A stretch of 64,000 nucleotides of DNA from Marinicella pacifica (GCF_014636635.1 NZ_BMEO01000001.1:62001-126000); one strand, 5' to 3'; numbered from the stretch's first letter, positions 53,828 through 63,524 are shown. Program-made: numbers and translations. The notes: a model not told the origin generated them from the letters alone.

Positions 53828-55171
53828 ATGAGACCCATATCTGAAAACCGTGATTTAACCCGGGGTGCCATTTATAAACATATGATACGCATCGGCATTC
53901 CTGCCGCCCTGGGCATGTTGTTTAACACCCTGTACAATTTAACGGATAACTGGTTTGCCGGACAAATTTCCGATGAGGCCCTTTCCGGGCTTTCCATTGC
54001 CAGTATTGTGTTTGCCGCATTTTTGGCCCTCGGCATGGGTTTACAAAGCGGTACCTCCGCCATGGTGGCGGCTGACCTGGGTACCCGACAACCTGAAAAA
54101 GTCCGCGACTGGATTAATTGCTCCCATGGGATCACCTGGTTTTTGTCGTTGCTGATTTTGGGGCTCGGATGGATATTCGCTCAGGACTTGCTACATTTTT
54201 TAAGCGGGGATAAAAGCATCATCGACAAAGCTTGGGATTACACCTCGGTCATACTCTTTGGTAATGTTTTTTTTAATCTCACCAGTGCCTTTGCCGGGGC
54301 ACTGATTGCTCACGGCAACACCACTGCATACCGAAATGTACTGATTGCGGGATTTTTTGCAAATTGGTTGCTTAATCCGCTGTTTATTTATGTGTTCGAT
54401 TTTGGTGTGGCGGGTTTAGCCTGGTCCACGGTATTGATTAAACTCGGTTCCGCGGCTTATCTGTGGAAAGAACTTAAGGCAGAAACCGAAGACCTGACGA
54501 AACCAAGTTATGATTTTAATCGCTGGAAACAATTACTGGCCCAAATCATGCCTGCCAGTATGAATATGCTCACCATTATCATCGGGGGTTACATAACCAT
54601 TTATTTTATTTCACAGTTTGGCGATAACCCTGTGGCCGGTTATTCCGTTGGTATTCGTTTAGAACAACTCTTGCTGTTACCGGCCCTGGGTCTGAATGCT
54701 TCGGTGATGGCGCTGGTGGGTCAGAATTTTGGTGCCGGGCATTATGAACGGGTTATTGAAATTTATCACAAATCATTAAAACTGGCCTTACTGGTTTCGC
54801 TGTTTGCCATTCCGGTTATGTTATTTTTATCACCGCTCATGATGGATCAGTTCACCGATGATCCGGAAATCATTGCTGTGGGTGTTTATTATCTACGGGT
54901 GGATGCCTTTGCTTTTATCGGCTACACCGTGCTGTTTTGTTCTAACGCCTCTTTACAGGCCATCAAACAACCGATTTTTCCTCTGATCATCGGCCTGCTT
55001 CGACAAATTATTGTTCCCACCATGGTTTTTTATTTACTGATCAAGGTTATGAACCAGGGTTTACACAGTATTTTCTGGGCGATTGTCAGCATTGTACTGT
55101 TCAGTGCCGTGATGGCACTTGTTTACACCCAAGGGCGATTAAAACATTTATCCCGCCATAGGGGCTTATAA
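53828..55171 (+). CDS. MATE family efflux transporter
   Basis: The 447-residue protein has about twelve TM helices in two related halves. Motifs include IRIGIPAALGMLFNTLYNLTDNWFAGQISDEALSGLS at the start of TM1-2, and the second half starts at QIMPASMNMLTIIIGGYITIYFI. These fit the MATE fold (NorM/DinF-like), which exports cationic compounds using Na+ or H+ gradients. The substrate is unknown. No regulator is adjacent. Confidence 0.9.
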   Translation: MRPISENRDLTRGAIYKHMIRIGIPAALGMLFNTLYNLTDNWFAGQISDEALSGLSIASIVFAAFLALGMGLQSGTSAMVAADLGTRQPEKVRDWINCSHGITWFLSLLILGLGWIFAQDLLHFLSGDKSIIDKAWDYTSVILFGNVFFNLTSAFAGALIAHGNTTAYRNVLIAGFFANWLLNPLFIYVFDFGVAGLAWSTVLIKLGSAAYLWKELKAETEDLTKPSYDFNRWKQLLAQIMPASMNMLTIIIGGYITIYFISQFGDNPVAGYSVGIRLEQLLLLPALGLNASVMALVGQNFGAGHYERVIEIYHKSLKLALLVSLFAIPVMLFLSPLMMDQFTDDPEIIAVGVYYLRVDAFAFIGYTVLFCSNASLQAIKQPIFPLIIGLLRQIIVPTMVFYLLIKVMNQGLHSIFWAIVSIVLFSAVMALVYTQGRLKHLSRHRGL

Positions 55172-55332
55172 TATCTGCTACAACCACTTCTTTACGCATA
55201 AATCAGGGGATTGTCTACTATTTTTTTCAGATTCTATAGCAGCCAAACCTTTATAAAGTTTCCTGTCTGATGGGCACAGGTTTAATGAAATCAACATCAT
55301 CATTATATAGTTAATGTCTCTCATCAAAATAA

Positions 55333-55369
55333 CACCCGGTCATAACCTGACTTATTCCGGGTGATTTTT
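55333..55369. terminator. Terminator between MATE and the small secreted protein operon
   Basis: CACCCGG (55333-55339) pairs with CCGGGTG (55357-55363), followed by ATTTTTT on the plus strand. T-rich sequence on the other side permits bidirectional use. It lies about 160 bp past the MATE stop and close to the stop of the convergent operon. Confidence 0.7.
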
Positions 55370-55379
55370 TAAACCGGAC

Positions 55380-55931
55380 TCAAGGCGCGGGCACCGAGCT
55401 CATAGACAACGACACAGAACAATGCTGTAAATCCGTGTTCACCGGAAAATTACCACTGTCAGTGAGCTCAATGGCATAAGAATATAATGCATTATTAACC
55501 TCAATGGCCGGTGTTATTGCGACAAACTGAGAATCAAGGCCCAGATAGCCGGATGACTGCACAGTGACTTCATTCACAAACAAACCAAAATGATCAAAGG
55601 TGTACAGACTCATCTCGACATATTCACTGCTGTTAACAACCTGATCAATGTACTCATAACGAATCCCCTGAATACGGTGATCATCGGGTAGCTGTAAAGG
55701 GATGACCAGTGAACCCGGGACAGACAAAGACCGGTAATAACAATTGCCCGTACCTTTTTGGAAAGCGGTCTGACTGTGACTCGGCACCACGCCTTCGGGC
55801 GTGTAGGTTAATAAATAGCGACCGTCCAGCGGATCACCATATGTTTTTGTGCCATCTGGGCTTTGTGCATGAACAGTCATGGCCATTATCCAGATGAGTG
55901 AAGAGATTAATTTTAATTGAATGGTATGCAT
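55380..55931 (-). CDS. Small secreted protein, paralogue of the 56516 gene
   Basis: The 183-residue protein starts at ATG 55931, chosen because GGAG is 6 nt upstream; an ATG at 55937 abuts that ribosome site. A signal peptide ends near VHAQS. Key residues GNCYYRSLSVPG, LPDDHRIQGIRYEYID, TPAIEVNNALYSYAIEL and DLQHCSVSLS align with the gene at 56516-57055, including the two Cys. It is the last of three genes in an operon. No known family is recognised; a beta-sandwich fold is a guess. Confidence 0.65.
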   Translation of the reverse strand: MHTIQLKLISSLIWIMAMTVHAQSPDGTKTYGDPLDGRYLLTYTPEGVVPSHSQTAFQKGTGNCYYRSLSVPGSLVIPLQLPDDHRIQGIRYEYIDQVVNSSEYVEMSLYTFDHFGLFVNEVTVQSSGYLGLDSQFVAITPAIEVNNALYSYAIELTDSGNFPVNTDLQHCSVSLSMSSVPAP

Positions 55932-55945
55932 TGTCATCTCCTGCT

Positions 55946-56506
55946 TTAGCGGTAAAAGTTATTAACAAAAATCACATCATCAGCCACATCCGGCGGCAGA
56001 TAACCAATGCGATAACCGCATATTTTGATACTTGAACCTAATTGGCTCAGGGTCATGGTGACTTTTTGTTGCTGGTAACTAAAATAGGGCATATGAAAAT
56101 CGATGTATTCCCCAATGGTCATTAAATTGTAGGCTAAAGTACCCGATGAGGCCTGGTTAGCAATATCCTGGCCATCCACTTGTAGGGTGTATCCGAACCA
56201 GCCGCTGCTCATGTCTTCACCCATCGCAGTGACAGAAATAATCCGCGAACCGTCCGGAATATCAATATTTTCCACCAATTCAAGTAATCCGCTGTTGCTG
56301 TATCGGCAGCCCGATAAATAATTACCTTGATAAGTATAACCGGGATCCGTCGGATACATGCCGGCAGCAGATGAACTGATATAGCGTATTGAAGTACCGC
56401 CAAAAGGCCTGTTTTCATCAATCATGGCTTTTTCTTCAGCACTTAGTTGCAAGCTGATTAAAATCATGACAATGAGTCGAACTGCTTGTTTAATGATAGT
56501 ATTCAT
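55946..56506 (-). CDS. Small secreted protein with a variant IFV-N-N-F tail
   Basis: The 186-residue protein has a signal peptide (ends near LSAEE). It shares IPDGSRIISV with its operon neighbours and has two Cys (SGCRY, IKICGY). Its end, ADDVIFVNNFYR, is a degenerate form of the IFK-D-GF-E tail of nearby exported proteins. It is the middle gene, with 8 to 9 bp gaps on each side and a GGAG ribosome site. Function unknown. Confidence 0.65.
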   Translation of the reverse strand: MNTIIKQAVRLIVMILISLQLSAEEKAMIDENRPFGGTSIRYISSSAAGMYPTDPGYTYQGNYLSGCRYSNSGLLELVENIDIPDGSRIISVTAMGEDMSSGWFGYTLQVDGQDIANQASSGTLAYNLMTIGEYIDFHMPYFSYQQQKVTMTLSQLGSSIKICGYRIGYLPPDVADDVIFVNNFYR

Positions 56507-56515
56507 TTATTTCTC

Positions 56516-57055
56516 CTATGGACCCGGTTCCAAAACAACGCGGGCCTGACACATTTGTAAGTCATCATCCTGCGCCGTCGGATTGATGCGATAAAACTGC
56601 ATCACATACTGATAGCGACTGTTATCGATGATGTGAGGCGTCAGCAATTCTTCATACTCACTGCTGTATCCAAAATACGACCCCTGTGACAGCACAGCGA
56701 CAACATAGCTGCTACCGGCGATGGTACCATCGGAACGAATGATTTTTGCGGCGGTGTAACCAGCTGCATCACTGTCGTAAAAATCATAATTAAGCCCGAT
56801 GATTTTATGACCATCCGGCATATGCAGGTTCACCACATAAGAAGCCGTCGCCTCTGAACCACTGTGATAAACACAACGTGTCGCCGGATCCAGACTGTGT
56901 TGATAACTGGACAACTCGGGAGAAGCGCCCAAAGCCCCCACCCTTAAATAATACCGGCCGTTATCAAAAGATTTTTCACCGGCATTAACAGAGGCGAACC
57001 ACCCGGCAATCACCGTCAATCCCAGCATACACAATCGCGTATGTTTAATTTTCAT
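56516..57055 (-). CDS. Small secreted protein, first gene of the operon
   Basis: The 179-residue protein has a signal peptide (ends near VNAGE, residue 26). The mature part has two Cys (TRCVYH, QMCQAR), MPDGHKIIGLNYDFYDS and LLTPHIIDNSRYQYVMQFY, aligning with the 55380 gene. The C-terminus is LEPGP and lacks the tail motif. GGAG precedes the start. The family is unknown. The gene is divergent from the subtilisin-like protease gene, with 258 bp between starts that hold no recognised operator. Confidence 0.65.
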   Translation of the reverse strand: MKIKHTRLCMLGLTVIAGWFASVNAGEKSFDNGRYYLRVGALGASPELSSYQHSLDPATRCVYHSGSEATASYVVNLHMPDGHKIIGLNYDFYDSDAAGYTAAKIIRSDGTIAGSSYVVAVLSQGSYFGYSSEYEELLTPHIIDNSRYQYVMQFYRINPTAQDDDLQMCQARVVLEPGP

Positions 57056-57313
57056 GTTATTTTCTCCTATTGAGTATCTAAGTTAACGACATTAACGGTG
57101 GCGACAGGACAAATTTTTTAACACCTGCGATAATGGTTGTAAATTTGTTAACTTCATCACATAATTAATCTTGTTTCTGAGAATAAATAATAGCGGCTTC
57201 AATGGAAGTGACCACCATTTTAGTCACCACCAATAATGATAAAAACACACAAAGGTGGATAGCCGGATTGATTCATCAGTCCAAATGTTAAATAGAGAGG
57301 AGAAATTTCTAAT

Positions 57314-59314
57314 ATGAAAAAATTAGATTTTGGTGCGTGTTCACCAAAAATAATGTTAAGCAACGCAATCAAACAGTCTTTGGCCGCCATTACCCTGGCC
57401 GCCGTTTGTCAGACCGGTGTGGCTCAAGTCAGTGACAACGCTCATTCAGCCGTTTCACAGATTCAGGGCATTCATTCAAGCAAGCGTATTCCCAATCAAT
57501 ACATCGTGGTTCTGAAAAATGATGTGGTAACTGAATCTGCCGCTCGCCGGGTTGACAGAAACTTTACATTAGCCCAAGCCCGTGCCGCCGTGGTTCAGGA
57601 CATGGGTGTGTCGCTGGCCACCCAGGCCAGAGGCTCTCTGAAACAAACCTACTCCTCGGCCATCCATGGATTTGTGGTTCAATCCGAATCCATCAACCAT
57701 GTTGAAGCGCTGTTAAAAGACCCTCGGGTTGATTATATTGAAGCCGATCAGATTGTCAGTATTGGCGCCACGCAAAACAACGCCACCTGGGGCTTGGATC
57801 GTATTGATCAGGCCAACTTACCTTTGGATAATTCTTACAATTACGACTACGACGGTAGCGGTGTGAATGCCTACGTCATTGATACCGGCGTCAGAATTAC
57901 CCACAATCAATTTGGTAACCGGGGACGATCCGGTTACACCGCCATTAACGATGGCAATGGCACCAATGATTGCCAGGGTCACGGCACCCATGTCGCCGGA
58001 ACCATTGGCTCCACCACCTACGGTGTCGCCAAAGATGCCACTATTTATGCCGTCAGGGTGCTTGGCTGTGACGGCTCGGGTTCCAACTCTGGTGTCATCG
58101 GTGGTGTTGACTGGGTGGCGGCCAACCACATTAAACCCGCCGTGGCCAACATGAGCTTAGGCGGTGGCGCCAGCTCTGCTTTGGACAACGCAGTCAATTC
58201 AGCCGTTTCTCAAGGCATCACCATGGTGGTCGCCGCCGGTAATGACAACAGTAACGCCTGTTCTTACTCGCCGGCCAGAGCCGCCAGTGCCATAACCGTT
58301 GGTTCAACCACAAGTTCTGATTCCCGATCTTCATTCTCGAATTATGGCTCATGTTTAGATATTTATGCACCGGGTTCTTCCATTACATCCACTTGGTCAA
58401 CCAGCAATTCAGCCACCAACACCATCAGTGGCACCTCCATGGCCTCACCGCATGTGGCGGGTGTGGCTGCCCTGTATTTGGACGAATTCCCCAATGCAAC
58501 ACCTTCACAGGTTGAGTCAGCGATTGAAAACGCGGCCATACCCAATAAAGTCACCGACGCACGATCCGGTTCGCCGAATTTACTGTTAAATAATTTCAGT
58601 GACACCGGTGGCGGCCCCGGACCCGGACCGATTGATGGCACCTTATCCAACGGTGTCGCAAAAACCGGTTTATCCGGCGCCTCAGGTTCACAAACCTTTT
58701 TCACCTTACAAGTACCCGCCGGCGCTTCTAACTTAAGCTTTGTCATGAGTGGTGGTTCCGGAGACGCTGACATGTATGTTAAATTTGGTAGCAAACCCAC
58801 CACATCATCCTATGATTGTCGCCCATACCGCTCGGGTAACAACGAAACCTGTAACATCAGCAATGTTCAGGCCGGCACTTATCATGTGATGTTAAGAGGT
58901 TACAGTTCATATTCAAATGTCAGTCTGGTGGGAAGCTATACAGCCGGCGGTGGCGGTGGTAGCAACTTCTTCCAGAACACCTCCAATGTCACCATTTCAT
59001 CCGGTGCCCCCAGCGTGGTTAACTCTTACATTAACGTGAGCCGCTCCGGTGGTATTGGCAGCATCACCGTCAAAGCAGACATTAAGCACACCTACCGTGG
59101 TGACTTGTCTGTGAAGATATTCACACCAACCGGTGCCAGCGGTACCGTTCACGCCAGAAACAACCCATCGGACAGCGGTGATAATTTACTCCTGAATGTA
59201 AATCTCAACGGCGGCACCCTCGAATCACAAGGCCAATGGCGCCTCGAAGTGACTGACCATGCCAATCAGGATGGTGGTTACATTGATTCATGGAGCATTC
59301 AATTTAACGACTAA
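57314..59314 (+). CDS. Secreted subtilisin-like (proteinase K type) serine protease with PPC and P domains
   Basis: The 666-residue protein has a long signal region (hydrophobic core near 22-38, ending AQVS). An I9 inhibitor propeptide follows ([14 protein letters not shown]...; about 58-145), then the S8 catalytic domain with Asp190 (VIDTGVRI), His223 (GHGTHVAG) and Ser375 ([11 protein letters not shown]), and paired Cys typical of proteinase K. After a Gly/Pro-rich linker comes a PPC domain (about 440-540), then a proprotein-convertase P domain (about 550-665; [19 protein letters not shown]). The mature enzyme is extracellular and digests proteins; the C-terminal domains are usually removed or guide secretion. 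Confidence 0.94.
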   Translation: MKKLDFGACSPKIMLSNAIKQSLAAITLAAVCQTGVAQVSDNAHSAVSQIQGIHSSKRIPNQYIVVLKNDVVTESAARRVDRNFTLAQARAAVVQDMGVSLATQARGSLKQTYSSAIHGFVVQSESINHVEALLKDPRVDYIEADQIVSIGATQNNATWGLDRIDQANLPLDNSYNYDYDGSGVNAYVIDTGVRITHNQFGNRGRSGYTAINDGNGTNDCQGHGTHVAGTIGSTTYGVAKDATIYAVRVLGCDGSGSNSGVIGGVDWVAANHIKPAVANMSLGGGASSALDNAVNSAVSQGITMVVAAGNDNSNACSYSPARAASAITVGSTTSSDSRSSFSNYGSCLDIYAPGSSITSTWSTSNSATNTISGTSMASPHVAGVAALYLDEFPNATPSQVESAIENAAIPNKVTDARSGSPNLLLNNFSDTGGGPGPGPIDGTLSNGVAKTGLSGASGSQTFFTLQVPAGASNLSFVMSGGSGDADMYVKFGSKPTTSSYDCRPYRSGNNETCNISNVQAGTYHVMLRGYSSYSNVSLVGSYTAGGGGGSNFFQNTSNVTISSGAPSVVNSYINVSRSGGIGSITVKADIKHTYRGDLSVKIFTPTGASGTVHARNNPSDSGDNLLLNVNLNGGTLESQGQWRLEVTDHANQDGGYIDSWSIQFND

Positions 59315-59338
59315 ATAATCGTTCATTGATGTCAGACT

Positions 59339-59366
59339 AAAGGGAGGCCATCGGCCTCCCTTTTTT
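59339..59366 (+). terminator. Rho-independent terminator after the protease
   Basis: AAAGGGAGGCC pairs perfectly with GGCCTCCCTTT around an ATC loop, followed by TTT. Confidence 0.9.
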
Positions 59367-60095
59367 ATGACTGTTTATAAAGGTTAATTAATACCGAATG
59401 ACACTCATTTAAGATTTATGCTTAAGGTTGATTAAAGTGCGTCCGGTTTTTGCACTGCAAAAAGAAACGCTTGCATTGTGCCGTAATGCGTAAATTTAAA
59501 GGCTTTAAATCGGCGGGATATTATGCGTATCATCCTTGATACCCACCCTCTTTCATAAGGGCTTGTATAAAACTTCATTCCAGATGAATTTTTCAGCTGT
59601 CGGAACAGTTAATCAGCCCAAAGAATATTCTGACAAAAAAACATCAGGAATGTTTTTCCACGTAGCCCCGAAGTGGTGAGGCTCAGGGATGTGCCGAATA
59701 AAATGTTCATGCCCTGAAAACCCACGATTCGTGGTGGCTTCTATCTGCGAACCCAAATGTGCCCACACCGTTGTGTATTCCTGATAAAAGGCCTAAATAA
59801 CTCAATTCTCTGATTATTCTTGATTATTTTCTGATAATTTTGCGCTTAGAAAGCAAAACCAGCTTATCAACCAATCTGTCTTGAATGCCGGTTTTACCAT
59901 AATACAAGCCACTGTAAGTGGTCTAAAGACAGCGTGGTTTTACAATAAATATTAATACTTTTTATATTGATACTGTCGCAGTAAAATGGCGTTTTGGCCA
60001 TTTAAACCACTATGGGCACATACTTTAAAGACCAACGCGATGAAAGATATGAAACTGCATTAAACTCACCGGGCTTCTTAACCCAAAGCCATCAT
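59367..60095. other. Intergenic region of about 730 bp, no gene recognised
   Basis: The region has no coding frame of recognisable family. It holds several short inverted repeats: the pair TCAGGG...CCCTGA (about 59687-59720), and a CACGATTCGTG palindrome near 59733. A stretch around 59560-59680 resembles part of the 61493-61783 element (CTTCGGGGCTAC and CATTCC-GATGAA motifs). The ATG at 59523 (MRIILDTH) resembles a PIN-toxin start but ends after 11 codons. The region may be a graveyard of insertion remnants. Confidence 0.45.
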
Positions 60096-61493
60096 ATGAT
60101 AAAAATGATTGTGGGCATTTTAATTTTATTGCTGCCTGTCGTCAGTTACGCTCAAAAAGACCCCCATATCCTTAATTTAACCCAACATTGGGTGGGTTAT
60201 CTGGTACTGGCAATTTTTGGGATTGCTTACACCTTTGTTATTCTGGAAGAAAAGATTCATTTGAGCAAATCCAAACCGGTTTTGCTGGCGGCGGGTATTA
60301 TCTGGATTATTATTGCCTGGTCACAATTACAGGCGGGTCACGATGATTGGGTGGAACAAGCGATTCATCATGACTTTCTGGAATACGCTGAACTATTCTT
60401 TTTCCTGCTGGTGGCAATGACCTATATCAATGCCATTGCCGAACGCGGTGTGTTTAAAGCACTGCGTGATTGGCTGACGTCCAAAGGGTTCAGTTACCGG
60501 CAGCTGTTCTGGCTCACCGGTTCACTCGCTTTTATGTTGTCACCGGTGGCCGATAACTTAACCACTTCTTTAATTATGTGTGCGGTTATTTTGGCGGTGG
60601 GCAAAGATCACCCGCAGTTTATCGCTTTAAGCTGTATTAATATTGTGGTGGCGGCCAATGCCGGTGGTGCATTCAGTCCTTTTGGCGACATCACCACCTT
60701 GATGGTATGGCAAAGCGGTCTCATTCCCTTTCAGGACTTTTTTAAACTGTTCCTGCCATCGCTGGTTAACTTTTTGGTACCGGCCATTATCATGAGTTTT
60801 TCAATATCTAAAGATAAGCCCGGGGCAGAAACAGAATCCATCACATCCATCAGAACCGGTGGCATTGGTATGGTGTTTTTGTTTCTGGCCACCATTGTAA
60901 CGGCGGTAAGCTTTCACAGTTTCTTGGGACTACCGCCTGTTTACGGCATGATGTTCGGCCTGGGTTATTTAAAAATATACGCTTACTTTGTGACCAAAAA
61001 AGTCCGTAAAAAATACCTGTATTACAGCGATGTGGTCAAAGACAAAGCACAACAAAAGGAAGAATTTAATGTCTTTGATATGATTGCCCGTTCTGAATGG
61101 GACACGTTGTTTTTCTTTTATGGCGTGATTATGTGCGTGGGTGCCTTGGGCTTTTTAGGTTATTTGGTGTTTGTATCAGATTTCTTTTACGGCAACTTCG
61201 GGCCCACCATCGCCAACACAGCCGTTGGTGTGATTTCTGCCATTATTGACAATATTCCGGTGATGTTTGCGGTACTCACCATGAACCCTGAGATGTCGGA
61301 GTTCCAATGGTTGTTGGTGACACTCACCGCCGGGGTTGGCGGTAGTCTGTTGTCCATCGGTTCAGCCGCCGGTGTCGCTTTAATGGGTCAGGCCCGAGGT
61401 CATTACACTTTTTTCAGTCATTTAAAATGGACACCGGTGATTGCCCTGGGTTATGTTGCCGGTATTTATGTGCATTTTTTAATTAATGGATAG
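60096..61493 (+). CDS. nhaD: NhaD-type Na+/H+ antiporter
   Basis: NhaD exports Na+ or Li+ in exchange for H+ and supports growth in salty or alkaline water. The chosen start is ATG 60096, giving a 465-residue protein that opens with a signal-like helix (MIKMIVGILILLL...SYAQ) as in other NhaD proteins; ATG 60012 is an in-frame alternative 28 codons upstream. About 12 TM helices are visible, with LSPVADNLTTSLIMC, AANAGGAFSPFGDITTLMVWQ and IIDNIPVMFAV, which carry the Asp, Ser and Thr residues of the ion transporter superfamily. An inverted-repeat element abuts the stop codon. Confidence 0.88.
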   Translation: MIKMIVGILILLLPVVSYAQKDPHILNLTQHWVGYLVLAIFGIAYTFVILEEKIHLSKSKPVLLAAGIIWIIIAWSQLQAGHDDWVEQAIHHDFLEYAELFFFLLVAMTYINAIAERGVFKALRDWLTSKGFSYRQLFWLTGSLAFMLSPVADNLTTSLIMCAVILAVGKDHPQFIALSCINIVVAANAGGAFSPFGDITTLMVWQSGLIPFQDFFKLFLPSLVNFLVPAIIMSFSISKDKPGAETESITSIRTGGIGMVFLFLATIVTAVSFHSFLGLPPVYGMMFGLGYLKIYAYFVTKKVRKKYLYYSDVVKDKAQQKEEFNVFDMIARSEWDTLFFFYGVIMCVGALGFLGYLVFVSDFFYGNFGPTIANTAVGVISAIIDNIPVMFAVLTMNPEMSEFQWLLVTLTAGVGGSLLSIGSAAGVALMGQARGHYTFFSHLKWTPVIALGYVAGIYVHFLING

Positions 61494-61783
61494 AGACCTC
61501 TGCATAAGTCTGGGTTATTGAAAAAATGATTGAAATTCTGAAGTTCAAGGAAGGAAACGCAAGTAATAGGCCCTTTTTGTTTCTTAGGCGGTTTGCCGAA
61601 GGCAAGAAGTCTAAGAATAAAAAAAGACAAGGCCGTAAAGCTATTGCTCAGTTTTATTCAGCGCTTCCCTGCGCTTCACCCCTTCGGGGCTACCGTGATA
61701 ATTCATTCCGGATGAATTATTCTGACGCAGAAATTCAGGATTTCAGACATTTTTACTTAATTCACGACTTATGCAGAGGTCTC
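61493..61783. mobile_element. 291-bp MITE-like element with 18-bp perfect terminal inverted repeats
   Basis: GAGACCTCTGCATAAGTC (61493-61510) is perfectly inverted at 61766-61783. The left end overlaps the last base of the nhaD stop codon. Inside are short palindromes (TTCATTCCGGATGAA near 61700). No intact transposase is present. The first bases GAGACCT match the ends of the 162-bp element at 39292 and resemble IS5-like termini. Target duplication is not obvious. Confidence 0.78.
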
Positions 61784-61821
61784 AAATTACAATCGTCAAC
61801 AACCATCAAATTTACATTAAA

Positions 61822-61898
61822 TGGTGCGCTCGACAGGATTCGAACCTGTGACCTATCGCTTAGGAGGCAATTGCTCTATCCGACTGAGCTACGAGCGC
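61822..61898 (-). tRNA. tRNA-Arg (anticodon CCT)
   Basis: Reading the minus strand from 61898: acceptor GCGCTCG, D arm GCTC...GAGC, anticodon stem ATTGC/GCGAT with loop CTCCTAA (anticodon CCT, codon AGG), T arm ACAGG-TTCGAAT-CCTGT, acceptor CGAGCGC and encoded ACCA. All stems pair fully. The 5' end lies 1 bp after the crcB stop codon on the same strand, so it may be processed from the crcB transcript. Confidence 0.97.
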
Positions 61899-61899
61899 A

Positions 61900-62265
61900 T
61901 TAATTGAATTTCATGCCTATCCAAAAGGCGGTAAAACAAGCTGTGACAGTCATTAAAGTGTAACCGAACGCTTTGAATAATTCGCCTTGTTCCATCATCA
62001 CCACCGTTTCCATGGAAAATGTTGACCAGGTGGTTAAGGCACCCAGAACACCGACCATGATAAAGAGTTGTAGGTTTTCCGAGATATGGGCTTGTTGACT
62101 AAACCATTGATACACCCAACCCATGACGAAGCAACCCAAGACATTGGCACTGAGGGTGGCCCAGAATAATGCCAGACCGGATTGCTTAAACAGGATATTC
62201 AGGCCGAAGCGACCCAATGCGCCGAATGCGCCTCCCAACATGACGGCTAAGAAGGATTTAATCAT
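61900..62265 (-). CDS. crcB: Fluoride channel CrcB (Fluc)
   Basis: CrcB lets fluoride leave the cytoplasm. The 121-residue protein has four TM helices and the family motifs GGAFGALGRFGL (N-terminal), ANVLGCFVMGW (helix 2, with the conserved Asn) and GALTTWSTFSMETV (the helix 3 break with Phe and Thr/Ser track). Its ATG overlaps the rarA stop as ATGA, so it is coupled to rarA. No fluoride riboswitch was seen, as expected for an internal operon gene. Confidence 0.94.
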   Translation of the reverse strand: MIKSFLAVMLGGAFGALGRFGLNILFKQSGLALFWATLSANVLGCFVMGWVYQWFSQQAHISENLQLFIMVGVLGALTTWSTFSMETVVMMEQGELFKAFGYTLMTVTACFTAFWIGMKFN

Positions 62266-63524
62266 GAGCGTTGTTGACGTATGTGTTTCAATTTTTCGGC
62301 GATTTTTTGTTCTAAACCCCGGTTGGCCGGCTGGTAATAAACTTGCTCACCGATTTTATCAGGAAAACCGGTTTGGCTGTAGGCGATACCACCTTCGTAA
62401 TCATGATCATATTGATAACCTTTACCAAAATCGTTGTCCTTCATCAATTGAGTCGGCGCGTTGCGTAAATGCATAGGAACATCTAAAGAGCCGTATTGAC
62501 GAACGTCTTTTTGAGCGGCTTTAAAAGCAGTATAGATGGCGTTGCTTTTGGCACAACTGGCTAAATAAGCCACCGCCTGGGCTAAAGCCAGTTCGCCTTC
62601 GGGGCTGCCGAGGCGTTCAAAGGTTTGCCAGGCCGTTAAACACAGGCTTAAAGCTCTGGGATCGGCATTACCGATATCTTCGCTCGCCATCCGTAACACC
62701 CGACGCGCAATATATAAAGGATCACAACCACCATCGAGCATTCTCGCCAGCCAGTATAATGCCGCATCCGGATTGGAGCTACGCACAGATTTATGTAAGG
62801 CCGATATTTGATCGTAGAATACATCGCCTTGACGATCAAAGCGGCGGGTTTGGCCGGTGGTGACCAGTGCCACATCTTCATCTTCTACAACGCCGCCACT
62901 GCTGTAATCCTGGAGAATTTCCACTAAATTCAACAGCTTTCTGCCATCACCGTCAGCCGCTGCAATCAGGGCCTGTTGTTGCTCATCTGTTAAGGCCATA
63001 GGCGGATCAAAGGATTGTACACCCTTGTCCAGTAATTCTGCGGCGCTGTCATCATCCAGGGATTTTAAAATATACACTTTAAGTCGTGACAGCAGTGCAT
63101 TATTCAGTGCAAATGACGGGTTTTCGGTGGTGGCACCGATTAAAGTGATTAATCCGTTTTCCAGATGGGGCAAAAAGGCGTCTTGCTGGGATTTATTAAA
63201 ACGGTGAATTTCATCCACAAACAGCACGGTTATGTTCGGCAAATTGGCTTTGGCCTGTTCAATGGCACCACGAATGTCTTTGACACCGGATAAAACGGCT
63301 GAAATTTGAATAAATTCAGCATCCAAGCTATCGGTAATAATTTGTGCCAAAGTGGTCTTACCGGTACCGGGCGGCCCCCAAAACACCATGGAGTGCAGCG
63401 AGTTATTAGACAGCAACCGATGTAAAGGCTTTTTCGGTGCCACCAGATGTTGCTGTCCGAATACATCTTCCAGCTTTTTGGGTCTGAGTTTATCCGCCAG
63501 TGGTTGGTGTTTAACAACGACCAT
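62262..63524 (-). CDS. rarA: Replication-associated recombination protein RarA (MgsA)
   Basis: RarA is an AAA+ clamp-loader-like ATPase acting at stalled replication forks. The 420-residue protein has [25 protein letters not shown] at the start, Walker [10 protein letters not shown], Walker [45 protein letters not shown] (sensor 1 and arginine finger), and the C-terminal tetramerisation domain ([39 protein letters not shown]). It lies 2 bp after lolA and overlaps crcB by 4 bp, so all three form one transcript. Confidence 0.96.
   Translation of the reverse strand: MVVVKHQPLADKLRPKKLEDVFGQQHLVAPKKPLHRLLSNNSLHSMVFWGPPGTGKTTLAQIITDSLDAEFIQISAVLSGVKDIRGAIEQAKANLPNITVLFVDEIHRFNKSQQDAFLPHLENGLITLIGATTENPSFALNNALLSRLKVYILKSLDDDSAAELLDKGVQSFDPPMALTDEQQQALIAAADGDGRKLLNLVEILQDYSSGGVVEDEDVALVTTGQTRRFDRQGDVFYDQISALHKSVRSSNPDAALYWLARMLDGGCDPLYIARRVLRMASEDIGNADPRALSLCLTAWQTFERLGSPEGELALAQAVAYLASCAKSNAIYTAFKAAQKDVRQYGSLDVPMHLRNAPTQLMKDNDFGKGYQYDHDYEGGIAYSQTGFPDKIGEQVYYQPANRGLEQKIAEKLKHIRQQRS

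Noticed and set aside
59523-59558. MRIILDTH..., like the start of a PIN-domain (VapC) toxin
   Set aside because: It stops after 11 codons and no continuation was found in other frames, nor a convincing antitoxin upstream; chance or a very old remnant.
61526-61903. 125-codon plus-strand frame ending in ...DRIRTCDLSLRRQLLYPTELRAH
   Set aside because: The end is the reverse complement of the tRNA-Arg gene and the rest lies in the inverted-repeat element; this is a well-known type of spurious protein.
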